64,000 bases of DNA, taken from contig OZ020616.1 of the NCBI GenBank assembly GCA_963971575.1, positions 56,217,201 through 56,281,200 on the forward strand. Direction: 5' to 3'. The stretch is from Liopterus haemorrhoidalis. Lineage: Eukaryota; Arthropoda; Insecta; Coleoptera; Dytiscidae. The position numbers and the translations under genes are program-made. The first letter of the stretch is position 1, and each line of letters opens with the position of its first letter. Below, piece after piece: positions 1-10,044 of this stretch. Under the pieces are notes generated by a model. It searched no databases. It had not been told where the DNA came from and was given only the letters and a program-made list of their open reading frames with translations.

Positions 1-53
1 CATAAAAATCATTTTAATTACGAAGGATTCTAATATATTAATAATATAATAAG

Positions 54-464
54 TACAGTCTGTTTCAAACGGTTAGGCGGAACTAAATGGGAATTTCGTT
101 CTTTTAGGTTGTCACGAGAAGGGACCTTGCTTGGGTTATTTCATTTTTCACGTTGGAATGTCACAATTTAAAATTCCAACAATGAGACGATGGAAACGAA
201 TGACATGTCAAAATTAAATTATTATTTTTTATATATTTTAATGACAGAAAAATTAATAAATGGGAAATTTGTATTAAGAATGACACAAAAAATCAAAATA
301 TAAAGAAAATGACATTTTAAAATGATATTAACCTTAACCAAAAAATGTTAATTGTAAGTATGATTTACAAAGCTTAAACAAAACGGCCGAAAGGCACGAT
401 TTAAACGATGAAAGTAACTAGATTGCAAAATCTAGTTCCGCTTAACCGTTTGGAACAGACTGTA
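54..464. mobile_element. TA-flanked MITE, family T1, copy 1
   Basis: Non-autonomous element of about 411 bp. It begins TACAGTCTGTTTCAAACG and ends with the near-perfect inverse CGTTTGGAACAGACTGTA, and the terminal inverted repeat runs inward about 30 bp to the GGAACTA / AGTTCCG motif. The TA at each end fits the Tc1/mariner target duplication. No coding capacity is visible. A second copy of almost equal length lies in opposite orientation at 47466-47877, with two further relatives at 48228-48486 and 48487-49374. The boundaries are well supported by the pairwise match. Confidence 0.85.
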
Positions 465-949
465 GCTATTAGTATTGGCAGGTATTGTGATCATACTGAT
501 TTTGACATTTCGAGATTTCGATGGATATCCACGAATTGAGGTGTCTACATAACGTTTTGACTGTTTTTAGCATGATGTCTGTAGGTCTGTCTGTCTATCT
601 GTCTGTCTGCCCGTCCGTCTGTCTGTGTACACGTGCAAAATTCGGCTAAAAGGACTTTTATGAAATTTCATATTTAATCTTTTGACATCAATGGCACGAG
701 TTGATCAACAATCGGTTGACTAAAAATGGGAGTTTACTCGTGTCAATTTTAAGATTTTTGCTGAATAACAGAAAAATATTTCGAAAAAAATTATTTAACA
801 AAAGTTGCTATAAAAGTAATAACAACTTTTTGTTAAATAAACATTTTAGATATTTTTTGATAAAACGAAAAATATTTTAAACATTTTTCGATATTTTTTC
901 CAAGTATCTGTTGTTTCATACTTATATGTAACGTTTCCATGGTCATGAT

Positions 950-1627
950 TAAGGTTTTCAATCCGGATATCCGAATATCCGAATATCCGGATTATCCAAC
1001 CAATTTGGACTATTTGATAATCCGGATAATTTTCATTGAATATTTTTTGAATCCGGATATTTTTTGAATAAACAAAATATTTTTTTTCAACAATTTTTTC
1101 AATTTACCTGGTACTTTTTATATCTTTTCGCCTTTACAAGAGTTCCTTTAAATCACATGACGAAATATGTAAATGAATTAAAGCTTTCATTTCGTTATTT
1201 CATGATTTTAACAAACACAAAAACAAGGACAGATAATTTAAATTTATTATTTAATGCACTTCTTACAATAAAACCAACATCTATTGCAACAAAACGCGTT
1301 TTTTCAATTGCAGGCCTGACTAGGACAAAAATTTGAACTCGCTTAAATTTTGAAACTTTCATTGCAATTATTTTTTTAAAATACGCATTCTTAAATATGA
1401 AATAAATTTAATTATATATATATTTTTGTTATTATTTTGTGAATTATTAATGTATATAATTAAAATACTTAAATTAAATTAAATAAATGAGTTATAAAAC
1501 ACCATGAATATTGGATTCAATCTATTATCTTTAATTTCTTATTTGTTATCCGGATATATCCGAATATTTTGAATTTTCTGTATTTGATATCTGGATATTC
1601 ATTAATGTCGGATAGTTGGAAACCCTA
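950..1627 (+). mobile_element. hAT transposon remnant with perfect 8-bp target duplication
   Basis: Inserted in HINE-B and flanked by GTCATGAT on both sides (942-949 and 1628-1635), the 8-bp duplication typical of hAT. The ends are imperfect inverted repeats, TAAGGTTTTCAA and (reverse complement) TAGGGTTTCCAA. Subterminal repeats of ATCCGGATATCCGAATATCCG type occur near both ends; hAT transposases are known to bind such subterminal motifs. Only the C-terminal piece of the transposase remains inside, so this is an internally deleted copy. Confidence 0.85.
1064..1336 (+). pseudogene. hAT transposase C-terminal dimerisation fragment
   Basis: A 90-codon open frame whose last ~34 residues match the hAT C-terminal dimerisation domain. 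The stretch around residues 60-85 has the form LLFNALLTIKPTS...KRVFSIAGL, close to the family pattern L..L..PTS...ERVFS.AG. After the stop at 1336, codons resembling 'RLNFETFIAIIFLKY' continue the usual family end. The first ~55 residues are not recognisable as transposase. Zinc-finger and catalytic regions are absent, so it cannot encode an active enzyme. Confidence 0.7.
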
Positions 1628-1642
1628 GTCATGATAAATAAT

Positions 1643-2852
1643 CGGCCCGATTCTGTAAAAAGTTACTAGGATAGTTGCTACTGAGTAACGTTGCTACGAA
1701 ATAACTGTTATAGTAACTTTCTTATCAATCGCCAAACAATTGGTATTCTCCAAGCATAAGCACAAGCAACGTTCTTATAACAAGTTATATTTAGTAACGT
1801 TGCTACAAAGAACCGTGAAGCTAGAAGCAGATTACATTCTGCGCAGGCGAGGTATTCGTATTTAATTGAGTTTGACAGGTATGTTATGAGTTTCTGAGGT
1901 TAAACGAAAAATGTTTTATAAACAAAATCAGAAAAAGAATTGCAAACAGATGGAAATTCTGTTGAATTTCCTGGCAAATACCCCGGTCATGGTCGGTGAT
2001 ACGAGTGTTTAAAAAATAATTGACAGGAACGAGTGGTGGTGCTGTGGTGATATGCTATGTGGCTACTGTTTTCTATCTGGTGGTGCAAGTTATAGTCCAA
2101 ATTTAAATGAATTGGGTGAAATACAGTTAAAGAAGTTCGGATAGCCATTGAACAGGCGCGCACTTAAAACATTGATCTGGGAAGGGTCCATTTCGAAAAA
2201 ATATCTGTAATATAATACAAATGTATTGTGTTTTTATGGAGAGGACTGGGTTTATATATTAATGATTATAATTTAATTTTTAATAATAAAAAAAGGTGAT
2301 TCTTATTTGCAATCGCTTAGTTTTTATTAAATAAATATTTGATTTTTCAAATCCTTGGGGGAGGGGGTCTGAACTCTTCGACCACCCCCTTGTGTGCGCA
2401 GCTTCTATTGACAGTCGTAGTTAATACATTTAAAAAATATTGTACTGTTATACTATTATAAAACAAATGTAAATAAACAAAAAAAAAATAGAAATTGAAA
2501 TAAAGAACTCGAAGAATTTTGTGCTATACAGAAAATAAAATAAAAATCCTTCTATAATTATTGTCTCTATGTTGCTCTTCATTGTAAAATGCTTGAAATA
2601 ATTCATTATTAAACAGAAAAATTGCGATTTTTCACGATTTTACCAAGTTATTTTGAAGTTACTAAGTATAGCAACTGCTTTCTGTTAGTTGTTATCCATA
2701 ATAACTTTTTTAGCAACTAGTTACTAATTTCATAGTAACTTTTTTCTTACAGAATGCGGATTTCGTGAAAGTTGCTAAAAAAGTTACTGACCTTGTATTT
2801 AGCAACTTTTATTGTAACTTTTTTGTAGTAACTTGCTTACAGAATCAGGCCG
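1643..2852. mobile_element. TIR element with GTTACTA/TAGTAAC arrays, nested in HINE-B
   Basis: Starts CGGCCCGATTCTGTAA and ends TTACAGAATCAGGCCG, inverse ends flanked by a 3-bp AAT on each side (1640-1642, 2853-2855). The intact HINE-B at 42600 gives the empty site. Many short motifs of the form GTTACTA, TAGTAAC and AGCAACTT lie within ~200 bp of each end in both orientations. A short frame near 1935-2010 (QMEILLNFLANTPVMVGD) faintly resembles Myb/SANT-like transposon accessory proteins, but this is weak. The class is uncertain; Harbinger-like is plausible from the 3-bp duplication and the similar motif array in the element at 14141-15097. Confidence 0.6.
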
Positions 2853-3197
2853 AATATCTCTGTTAGAAAATATTAGGCCAAGTTATTTCTACTCTGCTGC
2901 TAGAATGTATTTTATACAAGTACTTTATGATGGTCGGTCCTGTGGTGACCACAGCTGATTTTTATTAATATTTTAGGTATTAGAAAAATGTTTGTATACA
3001 ATACGTGTACAAAGGACTCTTTTCAATCTCGTGCTACCATTTTCGGTGAAAGAAATACTACAGAGGGACTTAGACAATATTTTTTTATATATTTCTGGCT
3101 ATAATTACTTCTGTTGAAGCGAATTTTTGAGTACTTGGGGGCTCAAACTCGTGAGTCCCCTTTGGTTGCACGTCTTATCTCAACTAATCTTAAAAAT

Positions 3198-3353
3198 CTT
3201 TTTTTTTTTAATTATTTTATTTTTGTCCTTTGCTGCTTTGGCTATTAGCCAAGATGATTCTTATTATTGACAATTCCATGCCTGAACAGGATTCGATCCC
3301 GAGACCTTAGCAACGCAGAGCACGCGTGTTACCACTACGCGACGCCGGTCGGC
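3198..3353 (-). mobile_element. tRNA-derived SINE, copy 1
   Basis: Read on the minus strand it begins GCCGACCGGCGTCGCGTAG, has an A-box-like GCGTAGTGGTAACACGCG and a B box GGGATCGAATCC, then a short body ending 'ggctaatagccaaagc', and finally an A-rich tail (T-run at 3198-3210 on plus). AAAAATCTTTTT-like sequence on both sides is a probable target duplication. These are the parts of a pol III-transcribed SINE. A second copy is at 58650-58781 and a tail-only piece at 17217-17268. Confidence 0.75.
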
Positions 3354-3844
3354 AAAAATCTTTTTAATTGTTTTTAAAGTAACCGTTGGATGATTACCTT
3401 TAAAAAATAATTTCTGTAATATATTTCGTGTAAATGCCTCACTTTTCCATCAATTTTGTGGAATTTTCTTGAATTTTCTAACAAAATGTGTTCAGCAACA
3501 TATTCTTTATAGCTATTTGACATATCAGTGTAAAAAGAAGTAGTGAAAATAAACCATAAGAATTTAGATCATAAAATCCTTGGTACATTGAAGACAAGAT
3601 GGGAATTTTAAAATTTTATTTCTTGTAAGTTTCAGAGAATGGATGGAGTAAGCATTTTCCAGATATAAACTCGTGACCATAAAACAAAGTCACAGTACGG
3701 TTCGCTGCTTCTCCAACGGTTCATACACTCTTCTATAATTCAAACATATTGTATCAAATCATAAGTTACCAGGTTCGAATCCTGATGGAGGAGTAAATGT
3801 GGTAGTACAATTAGAACTTTTCTTGCGATAATTTATTAAATAAA
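3354..3844. other. Unassigned stretch with an isolated B-box-like motif
   Basis: No coding region recognised. At 3770-3785 there is a perfect B-box-like ACCAGGTTCGAATCCTG followed by 'atggaggag'. No convincing A box was seen at the expected distance, so I do not call a tRNA. It may be the decayed head of another pol III element. Confidence 0.3.
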
Positions 3845-4115
3845 TTAGCTGTGATCACCACACAGCCGACCGTTACTACAAAATATTTTCTAACAGAGAA
3901 ATTATTATAGATAAAGACAATAACGTGTTACATTATGTTGACAGTTTCATATTTATTGTATTTATTTGTAACAAAAAATGTTTTAAATGTTGTTAGCTAT
4001 TACTTGTATGCAAATTTTGTTAAATTTATTTTATTTTGAAATATTTCTCTGTTGCGAAATATGCGTGAAACACATAACTATGGATTCTGGTGGATAGATC
4101 CGTACCAAAAGTTGA
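3845..4115 (-). mobile_element. HINE-B 3' end and body, degenerate copy
   Basis: Starts with the minus-strand HINE-B terminus (AGCTGTGATCACCACACAG, the hairpin arm near the 3' end), continues 'accgttactacaaaatattttctaacagag', and later contains 'gaaatatttctctgttgcgaaatatgcg' and 'ccaaaagttgatt', all aligning with the intact minus copy at 62792-63220. The microsatellite and 5' half are missing. Confidence 0.6.
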
Positions 4116-4389
4116 TTCAATTGAGAAGTTTGTAACCAGCTTTGCAGTAGTGTATTGCGGGTCAGTTGTCTCACTAGGGGCAGACAAAAAATGTCCATAT
4201 AAGTCGAGAGGGTTTCTTACATACTAGTTTCTTACACAAAACTAGCAATGTGAAGAAAAGTACAATCTACACTCTAAAAAAAAGTAATGTTAAAGAGTCA
4301 ATTGTACACTTATGATTTTTTAGGGTTTTGTAGCCATGACCAAAAAACCCTTTTACCGGCATTTTGTCGTTTATCTGTCTGTCTATCTA

Positions 4390-4428
<39 letters not shown>

Positions 4429-4507
4429 ATCTCTCTGTCTGTCTGTCTGTCTGTTTGGTAAAAACTGTAGCCAAACGGCTAAACCTAGAGAGTTGAAATT
4501 TAGCATG

Positions 4508-4953
4508 GTAAGGCAGCAGTCTGACTGATCGAGCGCCGTCGTGTAACGTAGCGTCGAGTCGTGTAGTGTCGTTTAAAAATTTAAAAGCTGGTCTGACTGA
4601 TCAAGTACTGTCGAGTATTATCGATCATTCAGTGTCAAGTAAATTTGTTTCTCACTTGTCAAATAGTGCATATTCCAACCTAAAATAATACTATCAAACA
4701 GTTAATACTAATTAGCGAGTCCATTTTACTCTATATTGTAATTTTGTTTTTTTTTTTTGACGTTCCAACTGTCAAATAATATATGGTTGAGCGTCGAGCG
4801 TCGTGTAAAATTCAAACCGGTTTGAAATACAAACAACTTGATGCTACTTGATAGCAAACGATGGTTCAGTGCGACTCATGCCCTTAGTTAACGTGTGTTT
4901 GAAATTTGCTCGACAGCAAACGATCGACAGCACTCGATCAGTCAGACCGCGGT
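4508..4953. mobile_element. MITE with GTCTGACTGATCGAG inverted ends, inside HINE-A
   Basis: Comparison with other HINE-A copies shows the interrupted site was 'tttagcatg|cttatacaac'. The inserted 446 bp has inverse ends GCAGTCTGACTGATCGAG and CTCGATCAGTCAGACCGCG, and a third, internal copy of the end at 4588-4616. Short GTCGAG/TCGTGTA motifs recur inside. No coding capacity and no clear target duplication were seen, so the superfamily is not assigned. Confidence 0.7.
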
Positions 4954-5373
4954 CTTATACAACTCTTTGACCCACACATAGGAAAAATACTAAAACATCC
5001 AAAAAACATATCCACCTAAAAATATAAACAAATATCTGCTCATCGAAAAAAAAAAAAAATTAAATTCTGAGTAGGGCTTCAAATGAAAGCCCTTAGTACG
5101 TGGATTAACGATCAAATTTTTATTTTTGCAAAATAAATTATTTTGAAACGATTTTTGTCAAAATTGTGCAAAAAATTTTTTGTCCCACACCCTGTAGCCC
5201 AGATGGTTTAAACTAAATATCTGAATAAATTCTAAGTAATGTACATTTGTGTGAACCGGAATAATACAACAGGAATTTTTGATCAGATTATGTTTACGGA
5301 AAATAACACATTTTTTGTGTTTTTTGCTTGACCACGTAAAATATTTAATAACTTATCTAAGACAGTTAACCAG

Positions 5374-5450
5374 CATGCTTTGATAGTGTAATGGCTAGCA
5401 TGTTCGCGTTCTAATTTGCAAACGAAAGTTCGCGCCACTCTCCAGGCAAT
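5374..5450 (+). other. tRNA-like pol III cassette of HINE-A copy A1
   Basis: Occupies the variable position of HINE-A. A-box-like TAGTGTAATGGCTAGCATG at about 5384-5402 and B-box-like AAGTTCGCGCC at 5426-5436 are spaced as in tRNA-derived units, followed by T-rich sequence that could terminate pol III. The cassette of copy A3 (29842-29910, minus) is the same type. Those of A2, A4, A6 and A7 are different sequences. The paired arms are too decayed for a functional tRNA. Confidence 0.55.
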
Positions 5451-5663
5451 TTTACTTTTTCTGTTTTTTTTGCATTTTTATTTTGTTTAAATTATTTTTT
5501 TTAAATTCTAGTTATATTTGGGCAAATGTTGCATTTAATTTTAAAAGCGTAAATTTAATATTTAATATAAATCTGTGTATTCTATCCGCTTCTTTCTGTC
5601 TTTCTCTTATTTTCTGTGTGATTCTACTGCTTCCGAGGTCTTCCTACGGATGATAATAACATC

Positions 5664-5911
5664 CAGGGCCGTAACGAGGATATTAAAAGCGCCGGTGGCA
5701 AGTGTCCAAGTTGCGCCCTTTAGAATATTTTGGCGCCCCTATTGCGATGTATTTTATTCAATTCAAATTTGATCAAAAATACAAGTAATGAGCAAAAAAA
5801 GGTCTTCACCTCTGATGACTCAAAAAAGAACAGCAACTAATAATTTTGCGCCCTCAAAAAAGCTGTGCCTGTGGCAGACGCCTCTTTCACCACGCCCTAA
5901 TTACGGGCCTG
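5664..5911. mobile_element. hAT MITE, 8-bp duplication ATAACATC
   Basis: Ends CAGGGCCGTAACGAGG and CCTAATTACGGGCCTG are inverse repeats, flanked by ATAACATC at 5656-5663 and 5912-5919. The CAGGG start and 8-bp duplication place it in hAT. At 5788-5822 it carries one unit of the 'gagcaaaaaaaggtcttcacc' minisatellite that also occurs in other hAT-like MITEs here. Open frames across it are incidental. Confidence 0.85.
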
Positions 5912-6357
5912 ATAACATCCTTAATATAAATCAAATATTTATAAAAAATCCAGTAAATTTTGTTCAAATAATTAACTATAATTTAAAAAATCTTTAAATT
6001 AATTAAATTATCAGTCAATTGGTTATGTAAATGCGGCTCTATGTATTTAGTTGCGGTGATTTGTTTTGCAGCCCTCCAAGGAGGTCGTAAAAAAGACACC
6101 GTCTCACTCTTTCCTCCCTCCTCCTCCTCCTCCTCCTCCCTTACCCACCCTCTCGTCCTACGAGAGCCACTTACTCTAATAAGAGTCGTAAATTTACTAG
6201 ATTTAACTTTAAAATAGATTGTTTCTTATTTTTAATTAATTACTTTGGTAAATTTGTTAGGGATGATTTAAAAACTTTTAAATATATTGAAGGGGAAAAT
6301 TTATATTTTGTAGAGGGAGTAACGAATAATTAAAAATTAAATTTAACCTTAAAACAT
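5912..6357. other. Unassigned AT-rich stretch with a TCC microsatellite
   Basis: No gene recognised. A (TCC)n tract lies at about 6111-6141, preceded by a GC-richer 'ccctccaaggaggtcg' hairpin. Nothing else is supported. Confidence 0.5.
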
Positions 6358-7680
6358 CTTTTTTAGGGTTTGTAAGTAAAATCAAGAAACTTGTATTCCG
6401 TCGTCTGTCTGTTTGTATGGTAGAAATAGGCTTAGAATGAAATTTAATATTACCACCTCAAAGAATTGCACTCTGAATTAAAAAAAGCACTACTCAAAAA
6501 CGGTGAGAGATAACGACCTCCGGTTAGAATTTTTTAATTCTCCGTATTTTATTTAGTCTAGAAAAAAATTGGGGCTTTAATCGTTTAACGCGTTTTGAGG
6601 CTACGACAATTTTTTTACTGTTATAATTTACATTATTTCCGAAAATTGTGAATTAAAAAAAAACACAACTCAAAAACAGTTAGAGATAGCGACCTGCGAT
6701 TGAAATTTTTGGATTATCCGTAGTTTATTTAGTATATAAAAAAATTGGGGCTTTAATCGTTTACCGCGTTTTGAGGCTACAACAATTTTTTTAATGTTAT
6801 AATTTACATAACTTGTGAAAATTGTGAATTAAAAAAAAAAACACAACTCAAAAACGGTTAGAGATAGTGACCTGCGGTTGGAATTTTTGGATTCCTTATA
6901 ATTTATTTAATCTAGAAAAAATTTAAGGCCTTATTCGTTTTGAGTATTTTAAAATTATGACAAATTTTAATATGGCGTGATTTATAGAAATTTTCATCTT
7001 CGCATGGACGTATCTCAAAAACGAAATGCGATAAAGACCTGCGGTTGAAATTTTTGAAATCTTGAGGTCCTAAATGACTTGTAAACATATTTTAAAACAA
7101 ATTTTTTTTTTGAAAAATTTACATTTTTTTTTTAAATTTTTTGGAAATTTTTATAAATCCTAACTAAAAAATGGTTAGAGATAGAAATATGCGGTTTGAA
7201 TTTTTAAAATTCTCGTACATTGTTTAGTCTAAAAAAAAATTTGGGGTTTAATAAAACAATTATTAAGTTTTGTATGGGCAGTAATCCAAAACCCTTGAAA
7301 ATGGCCAAAAATCGAAAAAATCGTGATTTTTAAGAAAAAAATTTTTGTCTCCGATTTTATTGAAAATTGGTATAAATATGTATTTTTGGTCATAGATCAA
7401 GAAAATTTAGTCCATTTCTCAGTTTGGGCAAAAGTTTTGGAATTATAGGCAAAAAACTAACTCAAACCGGCTCTAACTCAAAAACTAGGAAAGCATGAAT
7501 TTTTTAAATATTTTTTTCATAAACCCCACCCCGAAATCAGCCTAAAATTATATTTTGGCTAAAATCGGAGTCAAAAAAATTTTAACCAAAATTTCAAAAT
7601 TTAAGGAGTAATTTTTTTAAAATTTCTTTGTAAAATTGGTGTAATTTTTAGCCTTGGATCACAAATACCATGAGTTCAAA
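6358..7680 (+). repeat. Degenerate ~170-bp tandem repeat field behind a HINE-like 5' end
   Basis: Begins with a HINE-like terminus, TTTTTTAGGGTTTGTAAGTA, and 'cgtcgtctgtctgtttgta'. At least five diverged units follow, each containing 'aaaaacggttagagatagngacctgcggttggaattttt' (rough starts 6497, 6672, 6850, 7019, 7167), with spacing of about 150-178 bp. After the units comes 'taactcaaaaactaggaaag'. A related field with the same consensus and a similar tail is at 27240-28170. No protein is encoded. Internal tandem growth is common in Helitron-type elements; whether these units belong to one element is inference. Confidence 0.6.
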
Positions 7681-8131
7681 AAGAAATTACATAAGGGTTG
7701 GCTGTGGAAAAAATAAAATAATGTCTATTGCAAGCTTTATATAACAATTGACTAATTTTCAATAGAAACTTATGACAACAATAGTGATGACAATTAATTG
7801 ACAGTTAAAGCTTTCAGTACACATTATTTCAATGGCGCACCCAGGATTTTTTGTTGGGGGGAGGGAAGACAAAATTATTTAAATTATGCATAAGATGGTT
7901 CACACTTCTAAATTTCAAGTGATGACCTAAAAAAAAGGTCCTCACTTCTAAAATACAAGTGAGAACCTAAAAAAAAAGTCTTTATCTCTATTTTTAAAAT
8001 TTTCTCGCGTGTTTGTTTTTTTATTTTTATTTCCCTTTTTCCCCGGGCCCCTCCCCTGGGTGCGCCACTGCATTATTTTATTTTTCCACAGCCAACCCTT
8101 ATGTAATTTCTTTTTGAACACATGGTTTATG
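7667..8131. repeat. Inverted repeat arms (~58 bp) interrupted by a hAT MITE
   Basis: 7667-7724 (containing AATTACATAAGGGTTGGCTG) is the inverse of 8074-8131 (containing CAGCCAACCCTTATGTAATT). The hAT MITE at 7830-8070 inserted at the inner edge of the right arm. The arms probably belong to an older foldback or TIR element. Confidence 0.65.
7830..8070. mobile_element. hAT MITE with GGCGCACCCAGG ends, copy 1
   Basis: Left end CAATGGCGCACCCAGG (mutated from CAGTGG) and right end CCTGGGTGCGCCACTG, flanked by CATTATTT at 7822-7829 and 8071-8078. The perfect 8-bp duplication and CAGTGGCG-type end identify hAT. The centre holds two units of the 'aagtgaggacct' minisatellite. A second copy is at 53761-53960. 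Confidence 0.9.
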
Positions 8132-8790
8132 GTCATTTTTGAGCTACGGTGAAAATGTTATTTTAATAATAATAATAATAAAATTTTATTACTCAAAATA
8201 TACATTATTTTGGTTTTGATTTCCTCATATGTATTTTTATATTATCGAGACGCGAAAAAAAAAATATATATCGGGCCGTGATGGAAAAAAAGGTTAAGAA
8301 ACTCTGATTGATATGTTCACTTAACCGATTACCTAGCTGTTTTATGAATTTAATAAATAGTAAAGTGAATTTTTAGGGTCTAAATTTATATTCATAATAA
8401 TTTTTAGTGCTATATTTTTCAATCCATTAATTTTTCGTTTATTGAAAAACAATATAGAATTTTTTTAACATGACAGAAATTTGATTATATCTTCTCCCTA
8501 TTTTATAGTTTCTTCTATAAAAAAAGATTGATCTTTCGTTTTACAGATCTTATTCAGGCATATAAAACTTGAGTATTACTCATCAATCAGATTCCAGAAT
8601 ACAGAAAGCACGTCTTGAACAGTTCCCTAATTATGCATACGCAAAGATTTCTCGCTTAATTTAGTCCTGTCTCTAAAATCTACCCATTCTAACCAATCCA
8701 TAGATCCACGAAACAACACAGTAAAGGACTTAGACAGTGAGTGTGCTGTAAAACACTTCGTAGACGCCAGGAATACCTTATTACCATCAG
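8132..8790. other. Unassigned AT-rich stretch
   Basis: No coding region, element end or RNA gene recognised. A short (TAA)n tract lies at 8164-8185. Confidence 0.5.
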
Positions 8791-9075
8791 TTTAGAATGT
8801 GACGGTTTGTTAGTTTGTTGGTGGTTGTTTTGCGCAGTCTAAGGTCGTACAGTGAACTTGGTTACTATGGTAACCGTAGGGTGAATTCCCTTCTCGCCCC
8901 TTGTTCCGGTGGGGAGGTGGCGGCCCGTTCGTTTATCCGGAGCGCGCCATTTTGTCCCCGACCCTCCGGAGTTAGCGAGAACGCCACAAATTTATATCTG
9001 CCTCATCCTTCGGCTCAGTTGAGATCATTACAAAAGCTCTCTGCTCAATTGCGGATCTTGTGTGGAGTTTGATCT
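8790..9075 (+). promoter_or_regulatory. CpG-rich patch with X-box-like palindrome; possible promoter
   Basis: This ~280-bp patch is much richer in G, C and CpG than its neighbours (for example 'ggtggcggcccgttcg', 'ggagcgcgccattttg'). At 8861-8874 it contains GTTACTATGGTAAC, which fits the RFX X-box consensus GTHNYYATRRNAAC at every position and lies in the 16-bp palindrome GGTTACTATGGTAACC. X-boxes are known from promoters of ciliary genes. An 85-codon frame starts at 8815, but I do not recognise its product and it may be untranslated. No neighbouring exon could be confirmed. Confidence 0.35.
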
Positions 9076-9377
9076 ATCTGTGTCTGGTTATTTAGTTAGA
9101 CTGGATTCTTTTAACATTTTACCACTTTTAAAAATAACTCTTTTTTAAGAGATCGTTTTTATATTACACTCTCAACGAAGGATATTATAATTATGCAAGT
9201 AATTATTAATTAGGATTACCATAGAGATTTTCTCAACTAATTAATTTAACTGGCAAACAAACATGTAAAATTGAGAAGTTACTTCACCGGTGACGGTTAA
9301 AAATAGCATGTGAAGAGCCAGTTTCCAAAACGTCCTTGTTCAATTAAAAAAAACAAAATCATTTCGTTGTTTTATTG

Positions 9378-9412
9378 ACACATTTCAGGGTTTTGTAGGT
9401 ATTTAATAAGTG
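9378..9412 (-). repeat. Isolated HINE-A-like 3' end
   Basis: Reads 'cacatttcagggttttgtaggtatttaataagtg', the minus-strand 3' subterminal repeat of HINE-A without the rest of the element. Either a truncated copy or a related family. Confidence 0.5.
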
Positions 9413-9442
9413 GAAGAAGTCAACAGAATGCTGGATGTCTAA

Positions 9443-10044
9443 TACCCTTTTCACACTAGATCTTTAAGACGAGTGAACTTAAAGTTCACCGATGTTTAAG
9501 ATCGGTATGCTTTCACACTTGATGTTTAAATCTCTGGTGCTGTCATCAGCTACAGTAATTTTGTCCTTAAGTTACCGTCATGAAATTACCAGTTTTGAAC
9601 TGTCTGCGCAGACGCACATTTTGAATTATTATAAACAAATAAGGATATTTAATTTCATTCTACAATAAAGACACTACAATAAAGAATATATTACACCTGT
9701 ATTAACATGTAAGTCGATACATTTTATCTCAATTATTGTAGCTCTGTATTTTATTAAACACATTATTAAAATAAATAATTTTATTATAACAATAAGTATA
9801 AACTTCTTATAACGTCGATATAATACAGTATTCTTGTTTATGATAATATAAAATGTTGACATCACAAATTCAAGGAGTATTTTTTTATAATAGAAATTAA
9901 GTTGGCAATGCGGGCGAAGTTTAAGACGCAGATCTCTGTCTTAAACATCGGTCGTGTTTAGACGACGCCGTACGGTTTCACATTAGCGTTTAAAGATACA
10001 TTCACTTTAACATCCGATCTTAAAGATCTAGTGTGAAAAGGGTA
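9443..10044. mobile_element. TIR element with TAA duplication (Harbinger-like MITE)
   Basis: About 602 bp with inverse ends TACCCTTTTCACACTAGATC and GATCTAGTGTGAAAAGGGTA. The inverted repeat continues to 'tttaaga'. TAA lies on both sides (9440-9442, 10045-10047), fitting the TWA duplication of many Harbinger elements. The motifs 'ttaaagttcacc' and 'gatgtttaa' recur near both ends. No transposase is visible; the superfamily rests only on the duplication. Confidence 0.75.

Larger units (their letters stand above)
479..2963 (+). mobile_element. HINE-B copy 1 (DINE-1/Helentron-like), split by two insertions
   Basis: The interior matches three other copies (10325-10840, 42069-42712, 62792-63220). 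A conserved 5' part ends in 'agcatgatgtctg', followed by a GTCT-rich microsatellite at about 585-630, a conserved body, and a 3' end reading 'tggtgaccacagctgattttt'. Non-autonomous Helitrons of the HINE/DINE-1 type are known for a mid-element GTCT microsatellite and a 3' hairpin. The 5' terminus (ACCGACCGCCA in intact copies) is missing here. Two later insertions, at 950-1627 and 1643-2852, split the copy. Comparison with 42590-42610 shows that the interrupted sequence was 'ggtcatgataaataatatctctg'. Confidence 0.75.
4315..5560 (+). mobile_element. HINE-A copy A1, split by a MITE
   Basis: HINE-A is the main repeat of this window. Its 5' end is TTTTTAGGGTTTTGTAGGTA (here 'agggttttgtagcca'), then 'tgaccaaaaaaccc', a GTCT microsatellite (4376-4455), a conserved body, a tRNA-like cassette and a T-run. 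Intact copies end with the inverse subterminal repeat TACCTGCAAAACCCT, a GTGTGAAAATTCACAC hairpin and CTTCACATC. This is the architecture known for HINE/DINE-1-type non-autonomous Helitrons. Copy A1 lacks the 3' end after about 5560 and is interrupted at 4508-4953. Confidence 0.8.

Noticed and set aside
3770..3785. tRNA gene or SINE head around a perfect B box
   Set aside because: No A box at the expected distance and no match to the SINE seen elsewhere.
4287..4496. Open frames rich in SVCL/CLSV or TDRQ repeats (also at 39050, 42072, 50015-50307, 52705)
   Set aside because: They are translations of the GTCT/ACAG microsatellites inside HINE elements, not proteins.
5575..5997. Two adjacent plus frames as a small gene
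   Set aside because: They run through the hAT MITE at 5664-5911 and its flanks.
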